Assembly: GCF_003337415.1 (NCBI RefSeq)
Contig: NZ_QPJT01000005.1
Coordinates: 62,001-126,000 of the forward strand
From: Anaerobacterium chartisolvens
GTDB lineage: Bacteria; Bacillota; Clostridia; Acetivibrionales; DSM-27016
Reading direction: 5' to 3'
Length of the DNA: 64,000 nt
Made by a program: the position numbers and the translations under genes. Of the stretch, positions 1 through 9,356 are shown piece after piece (position 1 is the first letter of the stretch; every line of letters starts with the position of its first letter). The notes under the pieces were generated by a model. The model worked only from the letters and a program-made list of their open reading frames with translations, was not told the origin of the DNA and did no database searches.

Positions 1-389
1 GATATGACGTTGAACGCATAACTCCCCGGCAGGCGGCAGAACGCCTGTATTCCATAAGCAGAGAGAATGACTTTACTCTTTATGAGCATTTTATGACCGA
101 TATAATAGGGCATAAAATGGATATGGAGCTTGCCATAAAGGAAATTGAGCTGCTCGATGAATTTTTGGGAGAGCTTGCAGGATTGGTTGATTTAAATGAG
201 GATATAATATTTATAACCAGTGATCACGGAAACATTGAGGATATCAGCGTAAAAACTCACACATATAATAAGGTTCCTACAATTATAATGGGAAATATGC
301 ATAGGGGACTTGGAGTAAAAATTGAATCTCTTATGGATATAACCCCTGCCGTAACGGGAATTTTTAAGGAGATAATGAATAATGGATAA
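1..389 (+). CDS. Phosphoglycerate-mutase-like metalloenzyme, C-terminal part
   Basis: The reading frame is open from the window edge (first full codon at base 3) to a TAA at 387-389, so the true start lies upstream. The visible tail carries a SDHGNIED block (near bases 220-240) and later a conserved-looking TYNKVPTII segment. Both are typical of the alkaline-phosphatase/2,3-bisphosphoglycerate-independent phosphoglycerate mutase superfamily, where these Asp/His residues bind metal. The stop overlaps the start of the next gene, so the two are probably cotranscribed. Without the N-terminal catalytic half I cannot say whether it is a true mutase or another metalloenzyme of the superfamily. Confidence 0.75.
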   Translation, partial: YDVERITPRQAAERLYSISRENDFTLYEHFMTDIIGHKMDMELAIKEIELLDEFLGELAGLVDLNEDIIFITSDHGNIEDISVKTHTYNKVPTIIMGNMHRGLGVKIESLMDITPAVTGIFKEIMNNG

Positions 390-2886
390 AATAGAGCTTC
401 TTGCACCGGCGGGGGAGTGGGATGCTTTTTTAGCTGCCGTTGAAAACGGAGCGGACGCAGTCTACCTTGGAGGGCCCTTTTTTAATGCCAGACAGTCAGC
501 AGAAAATTTTGACGGCAGCCAGCTTAAAAATGCGGTTGAATATGCACATGTAAGAGACGTAAAGGTATATATGGCAATGAACACCCTGATTTCGGACAGT
601 GAGCTGGATAAGGCTCTAAGGCTTGCGGAAGAAGCGTTTTTTACGGGGATAGACGGCATTATTGTGCAGGATTTGGGATTTGCAGGCTTATTGAGAAGGA
701 GCCTGCCGGGACTTAAGCTCCATGCCAGTACTCAAATGACGGTTTATAACATTCATGGGGTGCGCATTTTGGAGAGGCTTGGCTTTAAAAGGGTGGTGCT
801 GGCAAGGGAATTGTCTCTGGAGGAAATACGGTATATTTGCCAAAATACCTGCCTTGAGGTTGAGGTTTTTGTGCATGGCGCACTGTGTATATGCTATTCA
901 GGCCAGTGTCTCATGAGCAGTGTCATAGGAGGGAGAAGCGGAAACAGAGGAAGGTGCGCCCAGCCCTGCAGGCTTCCGTACAGCTTGCTTAAAAATAACG
1001 ATGTGGCTGCTGGGGATGGGAAATATATATTAAGCCCTAAGGACATATGCCTTGTAAATGAGCTGGAAAGCCTTGTGCCGTCAGGGGTTAAATGCCTTAA
1101 AATTGAGGGTCGTATGAAAAGTCCCGAATATGTCGCTACTGTAACGGGGATATACAGGAAATATATAGATATGGCGCAAAATGGAAAATTATGTATGGAG
1201 GAAGGCGGGTCGCTTGCAAATAATGAAGATTTTCGTGCCTTAACTCAGATTTTCAACAGAGGAGGCTTCTCGCAGGGTTACCTCAAGGGAAGGACAGGGT
1301 ATGGGCTTATGGCCTATCAAAAGCCCAAAAATTGGGGAATTTATCTGGGAGAGGTTTTTTCCTATAATAAGGAATCGAGGAAAATAAGACTGAGGCTTAA
1401 GGAGGATCTGTCAAACGGAGACGGAATAGAGATATGGAATGGAGAGGATGAAAGTCCGGGAGGGGTTGTAAGTGAGATAAGCGTTGAAGGCGTAAGAAGG
1501 AAAACTGCTCAAAAAGGTGAGCTTGCTGAACTGGGAAGCGTTAAGGGGAGAATACATAAGGGAGATAAGGTGTATAAAACCTCAGACAAAAATCTTGCCG
1601 TTAAGGCCAGAGAGTCTTTTTCGGGAAGGTTTGCAAGAAAAGTGCTTTTGGAGGGTAAAATAGTAATAAAAAGGGATATGCCTCTAATGCTTCAGGCGGC
1701 AGACAAAAGAGGAAATACCGTACAGGTTAAGGGTAATATTCCGGCGCAGACCGCCGTTAATGTGCCATTGACAAGGGAAAGAGCCATAGAGCAGCTAAGT
1801 AAGACGGGAGGCTCGCCCTTTGAGTTTTCAACGCTGGAATTACAGCTTGACGATGGCGTAACGTTGCCTGTAAGTGAAATAAATGCGGCAAGGCGCAAAG
1901 CTCTTGAAGAGATGGAAAGCCTGCGCAGGGTTCCAAAGCATGACGAAATGCGCGGGGAATTTGGAGATAAATGGGATAATGGCGTGTATTTCCCGGGAAA
2001 TAGCAGAAAAAAGATAAGTAAGCTCAAGCTTGCTATGTTATTTTATCGCATATTGGAAGAATTGGACTATTCCTCCCTTGGAATTGATAGAATTTACCTT
2101 CCGTTTAAGTATATGCTAAATAACAATGCCAAAAAAGTAATTGATGCCTGCAGGGCTTGCGGGCAGGAGGTTTACGCATGGATTCCTCCGGTGGTGAGGG
2201 GCAATTGGGAAAGGCTTATTGACGGCGGCCTAGACAGGCTCACGGGTATGGGGGTGGATGGCGTGCTTGCGGGAAACCTCGGAGTTATTGAGCTTGTGAA
2301 GAAGCATTCACCCCTTAAGGTGGCAGGGGATTATTCATTAAACGTATTCAACAGCATGACATCATGGGAGCTTTACAGCTTAGGATGCAGCAGTGTGATG
2401 CTGTCGCATGAAAATACCCTCAGGCAGATAGAGGGCTTTAGGAATGTGGAGGGGCTGGAAAGAGAAGTGCTTGTATATGGAAGAGTTCCGCTGATGATAA
2501 GTGAACACTGCCCGGTTGGAAGCATTGCGGGGAATACCGGCCCTGACTCAATATGTGCGGGCGAGTGTGTTAAGGGTGAATACAGGCTTCGGGACAGAAT
2601 GGGTATGGAATTTCCTGTGCTATGTGACGCGACAGACTGTATAAGCACAATTTTCAACTCTAACGTTCTTTTTGTGCCGCAGGTATTAAGTAAAATCAAG
2701 GCGGCTGGGATTGCTTATGCAAGGCTTAACATTATTGACGAAGAACCGCAGAGGGTAAGGGAGCTTGCGGAGCTTTTCCGCGCGGAGGCATCGGGGCTGC
2801 CCTGCACAGAAGAGAGGTATGAGGGAATAATTGAGGATATAAGGAAAAGAGGATACACAAAGGGGCATTATTTCAGAGGAGTTTAA
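382..2886 (+). CDS. U32 family peptidase-like protein with C-terminal extension
   Basis: An 834-residue protein beginning ELLAPAGEWDAF and containing ENGADAVYLGG, both hallmarks of the peptidase U32 family. The family signature around residues 160-190 (FVHGALCICYSGQC, then GGRSGNRGRCAQPCR) is intact and rich in Cys. Family members characterised biochemically mostly act on RNA bases (23S rRNA or tRNA hydroxylation) rather than proteins, so the name peptidase is historical. The length is that of the long Firmicutes form, which has an extra C-terminal region. The ATG overlaps the previous stop, and AAGGAG lies about ten bases upstream. The exact substrate is unknown. Confidence 0.9.
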   Translation: MDKIELLAPAGEWDAFLAAVENGADAVYLGGPFFNARQSAENFDGSQLKNAVEYAHVRDVKVYMAMNTLISDSELDKALRLAEEAFFTGIDGIIVQDLGFAGLLRRSLPGLKLHASTQMTVYNIHGVRILERLGFKRVVLARELSLEEIRYICQNTCLEVEVFVHGALCICYSGQCLMSSVIGGRSGNRGRCAQPCRLPYSLLKNNDVAAGDGKYILSPKDICLVNELESLVPSGVKCLKIEGRMKSPEYVATVTGIYRKYIDMAQNGKLCMEEGGSLANNEDFRALTQIFNRGGFSQGYLKGRTGYGLMAYQKPKNWGIYLGEVFSYNKESRKIRLRLKEDLSNGDGIEIWNGEDESPGGVVSEISVEGVRRKTAQKGELAELGSVKGRIHKGDKVYKTSDKNLAVKARESFSGRFARKVLLEGKIVIKRDMPLMLQAADKRGNTVQVKGNIPAQTAVNVPLTRERAIEQLSKTGGSPFEFSTLELQLDDGVTLPVSEINAARRKALEEMESLRRVPKHDEMRGEFGDKWDNGVYFPGNSRKKISKLKLAMLFYRILEELDYSSLGIDRIYLPFKYMLNNNAKKVIDACRACGQEVYAWIPPVVRGNWERLIDGGLDRLTGMGVDGVLAGNLGVIELVKKHSPLKVAGDYSLNVFNSMTSWELYSLGCSSVMLSHENTLRQIEGFRNVEGLEREVLVYGRVPLMISEHCPVGSIAGNTGPDSICAGECVKGEYRLRDRMGMEFPVLCDATDCISTIFNSNVLFVPQVLSKIKAAGIAYARLNIIDEEPQRVRELAELFRAEASGLPCTEERYEGIIEDIRKRGYTKGHYFRGV

Positions 2887-2918
2887 GGCACAGGACAATA
2901 TAAATAGAGTGGGAGTGG

Positions 2919-4733
2919 TTGCTTATCGAACTGAAGGGAAATGTGGAGTCGCTTAAAAAGAGCGTTATTGATGAAATAGAGCAGCTGTATAATCTGGAAA
3001 TTTCACCGGATAATTTTTTGCCCTATGAGCTCGCGGAGAAGCTGGCACATATCACAGACAAAATAAACAGAGAAATTGCGGTTTTTATAAACAGAAGGGG
3101 AAGTATTGTGGATATCAGCGTGGGGGATAGTGCTAAAGCCTCTATTCCCGACCTTGAGACCAGACGGGACATGACGAGGCTCTCTGGTATACGATGCATA
3201 CACACTCATCCCGGAGGCGACGCAAGGCTGTCTCCGGTGGATATAAGCTCTCTTTTAAAGCTGAGGCTTGACGCAATGGTTGCTTTGGGAGTCAGGGAGG
3301 GCAGAGTCAACGAAATTTACGCGGCCTTACCCGAGAGGGACGAAACAGGCATATTTGCAAGGGCGCAGGTATATGGGCCTTTAGAGCTCAGCAGTGATGG
3401 CTTTAGGGCTTTTCTTGGGATAATAAGGGATATAGATAAGCCCTTCGGGAATATGGCATATGATATGGGCGATGAGGAGGAAAAGGCTATTCTTGTAGGG
3501 CTGGAAACCTTGCAGGGAAGGCTTGTTAACGGAATGAGCGAGGGACAGAGATCCCTTGAGGAGCTGGAGGAGCTTGCAAATACCGCAGGAGTAAGGGTTG
3601 TTCATAAAATTCTGCAAAAAAGGCCGTCTGCCGATTCCGCGTTTTATATAGGAAGTGGAATGGCAGAGAGCATAAATGTTATGCGTCAGGCGATAAATGC
3701 CAACATGGTTATATTTGACGATGCTCTTTCAGGCGCTCAGGTGAGAAATTTGGAAAATACTACAGGAGTGAAGGTTATTGACAGAACGGTGCTCATATTG
3801 GATATTTTTGCACAGAGAGCCCGCTCAAGGGAAGGGAAGCTGCAGGTGGAGCTTGCACAGCTTAAGTATAGGCTTCCCAGGCTTACAGGGCTTGGTACCG
3901 TGCTGTCCAGACTGGGAGGGGGAATAGGAACCAGAGGGCCAGGTGAGAAAAAGCTTGAAACTGACAGAAGGCATATCGGAAGGAGAATGCGAAGCATTGA
4001 AAGGGAGCTTAAGGAAATAGGCAAAAGAAGAGAAATGCTTAGAGAAAGCAGGAAGAAGGATGCACATTCTACGATTGCCCTTGTGGGATACACTAATGCA
4101 GGCAAGTCAACTCTTATGAATAAGCTTTGTGATGCTCAGGTTTTTGCGGAAGATAAGCTGTTTGCAACGTTAGATCCCACTGTTAGAAGACTTAAGCTTG
4201 AAGATGGCAGGGAGGCAATGCTTATAGATACCGTCGGGTTTATAAGAAAGCTGCCTCATGAGCTTGTTGAGGCGTTTAAATCAACACTTGAGGAGGCTGT
4301 TTACGCCGATGCCCTGATACATGTCATAGATATCTCTTCAAGCGAGGCAGAGGTGCAGATAAGTGTGGTAAACGAGCTTTTAGACAGTCTGGGTGCCATG
4401 AATAAGCCTGTTATAGAGGTGCTGAACAAGGCCGATCTGGCCGATGGAAAGGAACGGCCTCCGATATCTGGCTTTAAAGCCGGGGCACTTGAGGTATCAG
4501 CGTTAACGGGACAGGGAATAGATAAGCTTAAAGAGAATATTTCCCGAATATTTCCCAAAGAACAGACTGAGATAAAAATACTTGCGCCATATAGTGAGGG
4601 TTGGATATTGCCTTTTGTACATGAGAACGGAAGGGTTGTCGCCCAAAAATATGAAGAAAATGGGATATTAATTAACGCTATTATTAAAACGTCAAATGTT
4701 AATAAAATAAGGGAGTATTTAGTGGGAAAATAG
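2919..4733 (+). CDS. hflX: GTPase HflX with N-terminal JAMM-like domain
   Basis: HflX is a ribosome-associated GTPase that splits or rescues stalled ribosomes. The HflX domain is clear: GTRGPGEKKLETDRR in the N-terminal HflX half, G1 GYTNAGKST at residue 390, and G3 DTVGF. The first ~180 residues are an extension not found in short HflX proteins. They contain HTHPGG followed by SPVD, so H95, H97, S105 and D108 fit the JAMM metal-binding spacing (HxH-x7-SxxD). The start is TTG at 2919 behind GGGAG, with short spacing, so an in-frame GTG at 2943 is possible. The gene is 32 bases after the U32 gene. Confidence 0.92.
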   Translation: MLIELKGNVESLKKSVIDEIEQLYNLEISPDNFLPYELAEKLAHITDKINREIAVFINRRGSIVDISVGDSAKASIPDLETRRDMTRLSGIRCIHTHPGGDARLSPVDISSLLKLRLDAMVALGVREGRVNEIYAALPERDETGIFARAQVYGPLELSSDGFRAFLGIIRDIDKPFGNMAYDMGDEEEKAILVGLETLQGRLVNGMSEGQRSLEELEELANTAGVRVVHKILQKRPSADSAFYIGSGMAESINVMRQAINANMVIFDDALSGAQVRNLENTTGVKVIDRTVLILDIFAQRARSREGKLQVELAQLKYRLPRLTGLGTVLSRLGGGIGTRGPGEKKLETDRRHIGRRMRSIERELKEIGKRREMLRESRKKDAHSTIALVGYTNAGKSTLMNKLCDAQVFAEDKLFATLDPTVRRLKLEDGREAMLIDTVGFIRKLPHELVEAFKSTLEEAVYADALIHVIDISSSEAEVQISVVNELLDSLGAMNKPVIEVLNKADLADGKERPPISGFKAGALEVSALTGQGIDKLKENISRIFPKEQTEIKILAPYSEGWILPFVHENGRVVAQKYEENGILINAIIKTSNVNKIREYLVGK

Positions 4734-4898
4734 AGGTGAATTAAGTAATAAAACCTTAATTAAAATTGTATAATATCAAAGAATGAGGTATTATAATAAT
4801 ATAAGCCTTAGCTTAGGTATTACAGTTTAAATATAGGTTTTACAACATGATATATTGTTTATAGGGTGCAAAATTAATATGTGAAAGGGGTTTTTCGT

Positions 4899-5312
4899 AT
4901 GCTGGTCAGAAACTGTGCGGGTGGTGTGGTTTTTTACGGCGGAAAGGTATTGCTCCTAAAAAATGAAAAGGGTGAGTGGATTCTTCCTAAAGGAATTATC
5001 AGAAATGGTGATTTGGCTAATGAAGTAGCTCTTAAAAGAGTAAGAGAGGAAGCCGGAGTAAAAGCGGAAATAGTATCTACTGCGGGAAGAACAGATTACG
5101 AGTTCTTTTCTGTAACACGTCATAGACCGGTCTGTAACAAGGTAACCTGGTATATTATGAAGTCCTCCAGTGAAGAATGTGAATTGAATAAAAGTGCAAA
5201 TGTTACCGACGGAGGGTTCTTTAGCCAAGAGGATGCGTTGAGGCGTATTACTTACAGCCAGGACAGATCCCTTTTGAGCTTATGCTTTGACAAAATGAAA
5301 GAGCTGGCTTAA
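4899..5312 (+). CDS. NUDIX hydrolase with degenerate Nudix box
   Basis: A 137-residue protein of Nudix size and fold: an N-terminal GGVVFYGGKVLLLKNEKGEW strand pair, LPKG, then a helix ending REEAGV. Compared with the GX5EX7REUXEEXGU consensus, the first Glu is Asp and the RE pair is KR, while the metal-binding EE and the final G are kept. Activity on a nucleoside diphosphate-type substrate is plausible but not certain. I chose the ATG at 4899, preceded by AAAGGGG at good spacing, over the in-frame GTG at 4881. An AT-rich spacer of about 165 bases separates it from hflX, so it may have its own promoter. Confidence 0.8.
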   Translation: MLVRNCAGGVVFYGGKVLLLKNEKGEWILPKGIIRNGDLANEVALKRVREEAGVKAEIVSTAGRTDYEFFSVTRHRPVCNKVTWYIMKSSSEECELNKSANVTDGGFFSQEDALRRITYSQDRSLLSLCFDKMKELA

Positions 5313-5363
5313 AATTGTCAAGGCAAGGCCAATTATATGCGAGAGTATTTTCACGGTACTAGC

Positions 5364-5404
5364 ACAAATGGCAGCTGAAATGTGTCGGCTGCCATTTGTT
5401 TTAT
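5364..5404 (+). terminator. Rho-independent terminator after the NUDIX gene
   Basis: A perfect 12-bp stem (arms 5364-5375 and 5388-5399, ACAAATGGCAGC and its complement) with a 12-base loop runs into TTTTA. It lies 50 bases past the NUDIX stop and just upstream of the ribosome binding site of the next gene. Confidence 0.85.
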
Positions 5405-5419
5405 TAAGGAGCGTAATTA

Positions 5420-6070
5420 ATGCAAAAGGAATATAAAACTGTTTTAAGCACAGCGTCTTCGGAATATGAAGAGAAAAAGTCAAAATTTATTGCGTCTGTA
5501 TCTCCTGCCGGTACGGAGGAGGAAGCACTCGGATTTATAAATTCACTTAAATCAAAATACTGGGATGCGTCGCACAATGTTTATGCATACTGCATTGGGG
5601 GTAACAATACCGTACAGAGGTTCAGCGACGACGGAGAGCCTTCGGGGACGGCAGGAATGCCTGTAATGGAGGTCATTAAAAGGATGGAGCTTCAAAACCT
5701 CGCGGTAGTGGTTACAAGGTACTTTGGGGGAACGCTGCTGGGAGCCGCGGGATTAATAAGGGCCTATGGAAAAAGTGCGGCTATGGGGATAGAGGCGGCG
5801 GGGATAATAAGACGGCAGCTTTGCAGAACTGTAAACATAATCACGGAGTATACTCTTTTTGGGAGGATACGCAATTTTGTTTCTTCAAAGGGGTATATTA
5901 TCAGGGATGTAATTTATTCCGAGGATGTGGAAATAATATTGAGTGTTCCACAGGACGATGCCGAGAGGGTCATTGGAGAGCTGGACGAGCTGACAAACGC
6001 AAGAGCCGTTGCTCAGGCAGGGGAAGTGCTGTATGTCTCGACGGATATGGACGGAAGCGTAATAAAGTAA
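5420..6070 (+). CDS. YigZ/IMPACT (UPF0029) family protein
   Basis: A 216-residue protein of the usual YigZ length. The N-terminal UPF0029 domain shows KSKFIASV, then SHNVYAYCIG, FSDDGEPSGTAGMP and VVVTRYFGGTLLGAAGLIRAY, which together are diagnostic. A C-terminal DUF1949-type domain follows (about residues 140-205). The family is related to eukaryotic IMPACT, a regulator of translation-stress signalling; its bacterial role is poorly defined. The ATG at 5420 has AAGGAG eight bases upstream. No obvious functional tie to its neighbours is visible. Confidence 0.9.
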   Translation: MQKEYKTVLSTASSEYEEKKSKFIASVSPAGTEEEALGFINSLKSKYWDASHNVYAYCIGGNNTVQRFSDDGEPSGTAGMPVMEVIKRMELQNLAVVVTRYFGGTLLGAAGLIRAYGKSAAMGIEAAGIIRRQLCRTVNIITEYTLFGRIRNFVSSKGYIIRDVIYSEDVEIILSVPQDDAERVIGELDELTNARAVAQAGEVLYVSTDMDGSVIK

Positions 6071-6100
6071 ATAACTAAAAGAGTATTGGAGGATGCAATC

Positions 6101-6490
6101 ATGCAGGAAGAAATCATGCAGGAAGAAATCATGCTGGGCAAAAAGGTATGGGCTGTAGTGGGAGCCACTGAAAATACCGACAAGTTTGGCTATAAGATAT
6201 ACAAGAGGCTGAAGCTAAAGGGCTACAGGGTATACCCCGTAAGCCCCAATTATAACGAAATAGACGGCGACAGGTGCTATAAGGACTTATCCTCCCTCCC
6301 TGAAATGCCGGAGGTTATCGACATGGTGGTTTCTCCCGCAAAAGGAATAGCCGTCATAGACGAAGCGGCAAGCCTGGGAATAAAAAACATATGGCTTCAG
6401 CCCGGAACCTATAACAATGAGCTTATGGCTGCGATAAATGAAAAGGGTCTGAACGCTGTTCAGGCTTGTGTTCTTGTGGCATTGCCCTGA
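6101..6490 (+). CDS. CoA-binding (Rossmann) domain protein
   Basis: A 129-residue single-domain protein of the YccU/CoA_binding family, as in the N-terminal domain of succinyl-CoA synthetase alpha. VWAVVGATENTDKFGYKIYK forms the nucleotide/CoA loop. YPVSPNYNEIDG, MVVSPAKG and NIWLQPGTYN follow in the expected order. Start choice: GGAGG at 6088-6092 serves the ATG at 6101. The first codons contain a 15-base unit (ATGCAGGAAGAAATC) repeated twice, so ATG at 6116 or 6131 could also be used. The biological role of such stand-alone proteins is not established. Confidence 0.85.
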   Translation: MQEEIMQEEIMLGKKVWAVVGATENTDKFGYKIYKRLKLKGYRVYPVSPNYNEIDGDRCYKDLSSLPEMPEVIDMVVSPAKGIAVIDEAASLGIKNIWLQPGTYNNELMAAINEKGLNAVQACVLVALP

Positions 6491-6540
6491 TATGAAAATT
6501 TATTGCGGCTGCAAGGTTTCACTATTAAAGTGCTTTCTCC

Positions 6541-7719
6541 TTAAGAGGCGGCGGAGTATATTTCCGAAAACTCAATATTTATTGCCTCTATTATTTTATT
6601 ATGGCTTTTAGTATTGGGGGATTCGGCAGAGCTGCTTGAATTCAGCGCAACTATGGGTAATTTAATAATAAACTCGCTGCCTTTTCCCTCCTCACTGTTA
6701 ACGCTTATGCTGCCGTTTTGAATTTCAACAAAGGATTTTGTAAGCGACAGGCCTATACCGTTTCCTTCAAAAGCGACGGTAAAGGGACTGCTGACCTGCC
6801 TGAAGCGTTCAAAAATGACGCCATGCATATGAGAAGGTATCCCGGGGCCTGTGTCTTTTACCGATATGGTCATATTTTTGCTTGCGGAGTCGGATGACAC
6901 CGATACAGATACCTTTCCGCCGGGAGGCGTAAACTTTATTGCATTTGACAGCAAGTTGAGAACCACGCGCTCAATTTTGTCAATGTCTATAGAGGTAAAT
7001 ATTTCCTCCGATTCTGTATCGAATTCAACCGTCAAATCCTTCTGCTCTGCGAAGGGTACTATGGACTGTGTTATTTCCTCGATTAAGTAGACAACGTTGC
7101 AGCTCGACATGTTAAGCTTCACATAGCCCGAGTCAATTCTTGTTATGTCAAGCACATTGTTTAAAAGCCTTACCAGCCTGTAGCAGTTTTGCTTTATTGT
7201 TTTAAAATGCCTTGCCGAATTTTTTCTTTCCGAAGCAACAGGCCCTCCCTGCTTGTCAATAAGCTGAATTGCCCCTAGTATTACGCTCAAAGGGGTCTTA
7301 AGCTCATGTGATATATTGCAGAAGAATTCAATTTTAAGCTGTGAGCATTCAGAGGCTTCTCTGTTTAGCCTGACAAGATTGTCGACAAGCTGCCTCTGCT
7401 TATCTAATTCACACTGCTTAATCTGCAAATCTTCCAGATACATATTTCTTTCGGCAAAAGCCCTGCTGGAAAAATTTTTTACAGCTATGAATGCAAAAAG
7501 GATTGCCAGAATTATGGGAAATGTGTCAAGCGCAAAATACAGCAGGATGCCCGCGCTCATACCGCCTAATGCCATCACGCCGTATGGGCCTGAAGATAAA
7601 GGAGCTTGCGGAGGCACGCCAAGGAGGAATATTATACCTGCCCTGGTAGCTACATACGCACTTAATGACAGGGCAATGAATAGCTTTGGCACCATGGGAT
7701 TGTTAAACTTTTTCAGCAT
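6541..7719 (-). CDS. Membrane sensor histidine kinase (orphan)
   Basis: A 392-residue kinase. The first ~90 residues are hydrophobic with about three membrane segments and no large external sensor. A short coiled linker and a HisKA domain follow, with the phospho-acceptor His in NISHELKTPLS. The ATPase domain has an N box (NLLSNAIKFTPPGG), G1 (DTGPGIP), F box (FERFRQV) and G2 (GNGIGLSLTK). All catalytic boxes are intact. The start is ATG at 7719 behind AGGAG. No response regulator lies beside it in this window, so its partner must be elsewhere. The last ~40 residues are Ser/Asn-rich. Confidence 0.9.
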   Translation of the reverse strand: MLKKFNNPMVPKLFIALSLSAYVATRAGIIFLLGVPPQAPLSSGPYGVMALGGMSAGILLYFALDTFPIILAILFAFIAVKNFSSRAFAERNMYLEDLQIKQCELDKQRQLVDNLVRLNREASECSQLKIEFFCNISHELKTPLSVILGAIQLIDKQGGPVASERKNSARHFKTIKQNCYRLVRLLNNVLDITRIDSGYVKLNMSSCNVVYLIEEITQSIVPFAEQKDLTVEFDTESEEIFTSIDIDKIERVVLNLLSNAIKFTPPGGKVSVSVSSDSASKNMTISVKDTGPGIPSHMHGVIFERFRQVSSPFTVAFEGNGIGLSLTKSFVEIQNGSISVNSEEGKGSEFIIKLPIVALNSSSSAESPNTKSHNKIIEAINIEFSEIYSAAS

Positions 7720-8288
7720 ATAAACCACTCCTATAAAATACTTTTAAGCTGTATATAAATTAGTAGCACCGTTGCAATGCCGTAAGGTACTATTAACTTA
7801 ACGAATGTAAATTAAGGCGTATAAAAAGAGAAAATACAGCAGTCAGTCTTATTCCATAAAATACCATTTATATTTTACAGAAATTAGGCTGATAAGTAAA
7901 TATAATTTCCTGATATTATAAACCCCAAAAAATTTCCAACCATAGTAAATATAATTGGTTAAAGAAATTTTAATATTAAATGGAGGCATATTTTTAAAGG
8001 GAAATTTTTTTATATAGGAGGAGATAAAAAATATTAGAGATAGAGTGATTTTATGGGGTGTAGCAGCGATACGGAAACTTAATTTTGAAAATGATTTTCC
8101 TGACGAAATATTAATGCTGCAATGACATTTTAAAAAACTCTTGAAAAAGGTTTTTGCAGGATGTGGCTTCGTGAAATCACCTTGCACTTAGAACAGGCCG
8201 CTCTTGACTGACAGAGAATTAAGCCTTATTATTTTAGGTAAATCGGGTGCTAAAATAGACTAAATAAGGTTGGAGGGCGAGGCTTGTT
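7720..8288. other. Intergenic region without a convincing gene
   Basis: About 570 AT-rich bases between divergent genes. A minus-strand open frame (7849-8187) has no ribosome binding site and a Lys/Phe/Ile-rich composition. On the plus strand, AGGAGG near 8018-8023 precedes a stretch (about 8030-8190) that reads as protein-like sequence interrupted by a stop, possibly a decayed gene. I see nothing firmer. Confidence 0.4.
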
Positions 8289-9248
8289 ATGAAAATAGTT
8301 GTATTAGACGGATATGCGCTGAATCCGGGGGATCTTAGCTGGCACGGATTCGAGAAGCACGGTGAATTGACGGTGTATGACAGAACACTTCCCCATGAGA
8401 CGGTTGACAAAATAGGAGATGCCGAAATTATATTTACAAACAAGACCCTGATAACAAAGGAGATATTTGACAAATGTCCATCTATAAAATTTGTAGGAGT
8501 GCTGGCAACGGGCTATAATGTTGTGAACACCGAATATGCGAGGCTAAAGGGCATACCTGTTACCAATATTCCCGCATACAGCACGGGAGCGGTAGCGCAA
8601 TTTGCCATCGCACTTCTGCTTGAGCTTTGCCACCGCATAGGGGATCACAGCAATAGCGTGAAAAGTGGTGAATGGAGCAACTGCGCCGACTTTTGCTACT
8701 GGAAATACCCATTGATTGAGCTTTCAGGCAAAACCATGGGAATAATAGGATTTGGAAGAATAGGCCGGGCAACGGCTAAAATAGCTCAGGCGTTGGGCAT
8801 GAAAATATTGGCGTATAACGAGCGTATAAGAGAGGACATGCAGGATGGCGGTATGAAATATGTTCCGCTGGATGAGCTGTTTGCGGAATCGGATGTCGTT
8901 TCGCTGCACTGTCCCCTGTTTCCTTCTACTCAAGGGCTTATAAATAAAAATAGTATTTCAAAAATGAAGGATGGGGCCATGCTGATTAATACATCAAGAG
9001 GGCCGCTGGTTGTGGAACAGGATCTCGCCGATGCATTAAATTCAGGGAAGCTTGCAGGTGCGGCTGTTGATGTTGTATCCACTGAGCCTATCCCCAGCGA
9101 CAATGTTCTGCTGAAGGCCAGAAATTGTATTATTACGCCCCATATTGCCTGGGCTCCGAAGGAATCGAGAATCAGGCTTATGAATATTGCCGTTGATAAT
9201 TTAGCCGCCTTCTTGTCAGGCAGTCCTATAAATGTTGTGAATAAGTGA
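8289..9248 (+). CDS. D-2-hydroxyacid dehydrogenase (glycerate dehydrogenase-like)
   Basis: A 319-residue NAD(P)-dependent dehydrogenase of the D-isomer-specific family, which interconverts 2-oxo acids and D-2-hydroxy acids. Visible features are the GFGRIG dinucleotide fold motif, the INTSRGPLVVE segment with the substrate-binding Arg, and the PHIAWAP segment with the catalytic His. A YNVVNTEYARLKGIPVTN stretch resembles hydroxypyruvate/glycerate reductases, so glycerate is a reasonable guess for the substrate. GGAGGGCGAGG precedes the ATG. It is followed about 110 bases on by a zinc alcohol dehydrogenase, and the pair may serve sugar-acid or polyol metabolism. Confidence 0.88.
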   Translation: MKIVVLDGYALNPGDLSWHGFEKHGELTVYDRTLPHETVDKIGDAEIIFTNKTLITKEIFDKCPSIKFVGVLATGYNVVNTEYARLKGIPVTNIPAYSTGAVAQFAIALLLELCHRIGDHSNSVKSGEWSNCADFCYWKYPLIELSGKTMGIIGFGRIGRATAKIAQALGMKILAYNERIREDMQDGGMKYVPLDELFAESDVVSLHCPLFPSTQGLINKNSISKMKDGAMLINTSRGPLVVEQDLADALNSGKLAGAAVDVVSTEPIPSDNVLLKARNCIITPHIAWAPKESRIRLMNIAVDNLAAFLSGSPINVVNK

Positions 9249-9356
9249 GCATAGGGGAGACTTGATGTCTTTTTAGCTTTGCATATTAACCATTTTATGT
9301 TTCTATACGATACAAATTATTGGAATAATTTTTTGTTATAGGAGGAATGGTTTATT

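Noticed and set aside
7849-8187. 112-codon minus-strand open frame
   Set aside because: No ribosome binding site, composition like translated AT-rich noise, and it lies opposite a stretch that looks like a decayed plus-strand gene.
8020-8190. Possible gene remnant on the plus strand (frame with VILWGVAAIRKLNF and a stop)
   Set aside because: Protein-like and preceded by AGGAGG, but interrupted by a stop and too short to assign to any family; kept only as a note in the intergenic entry.
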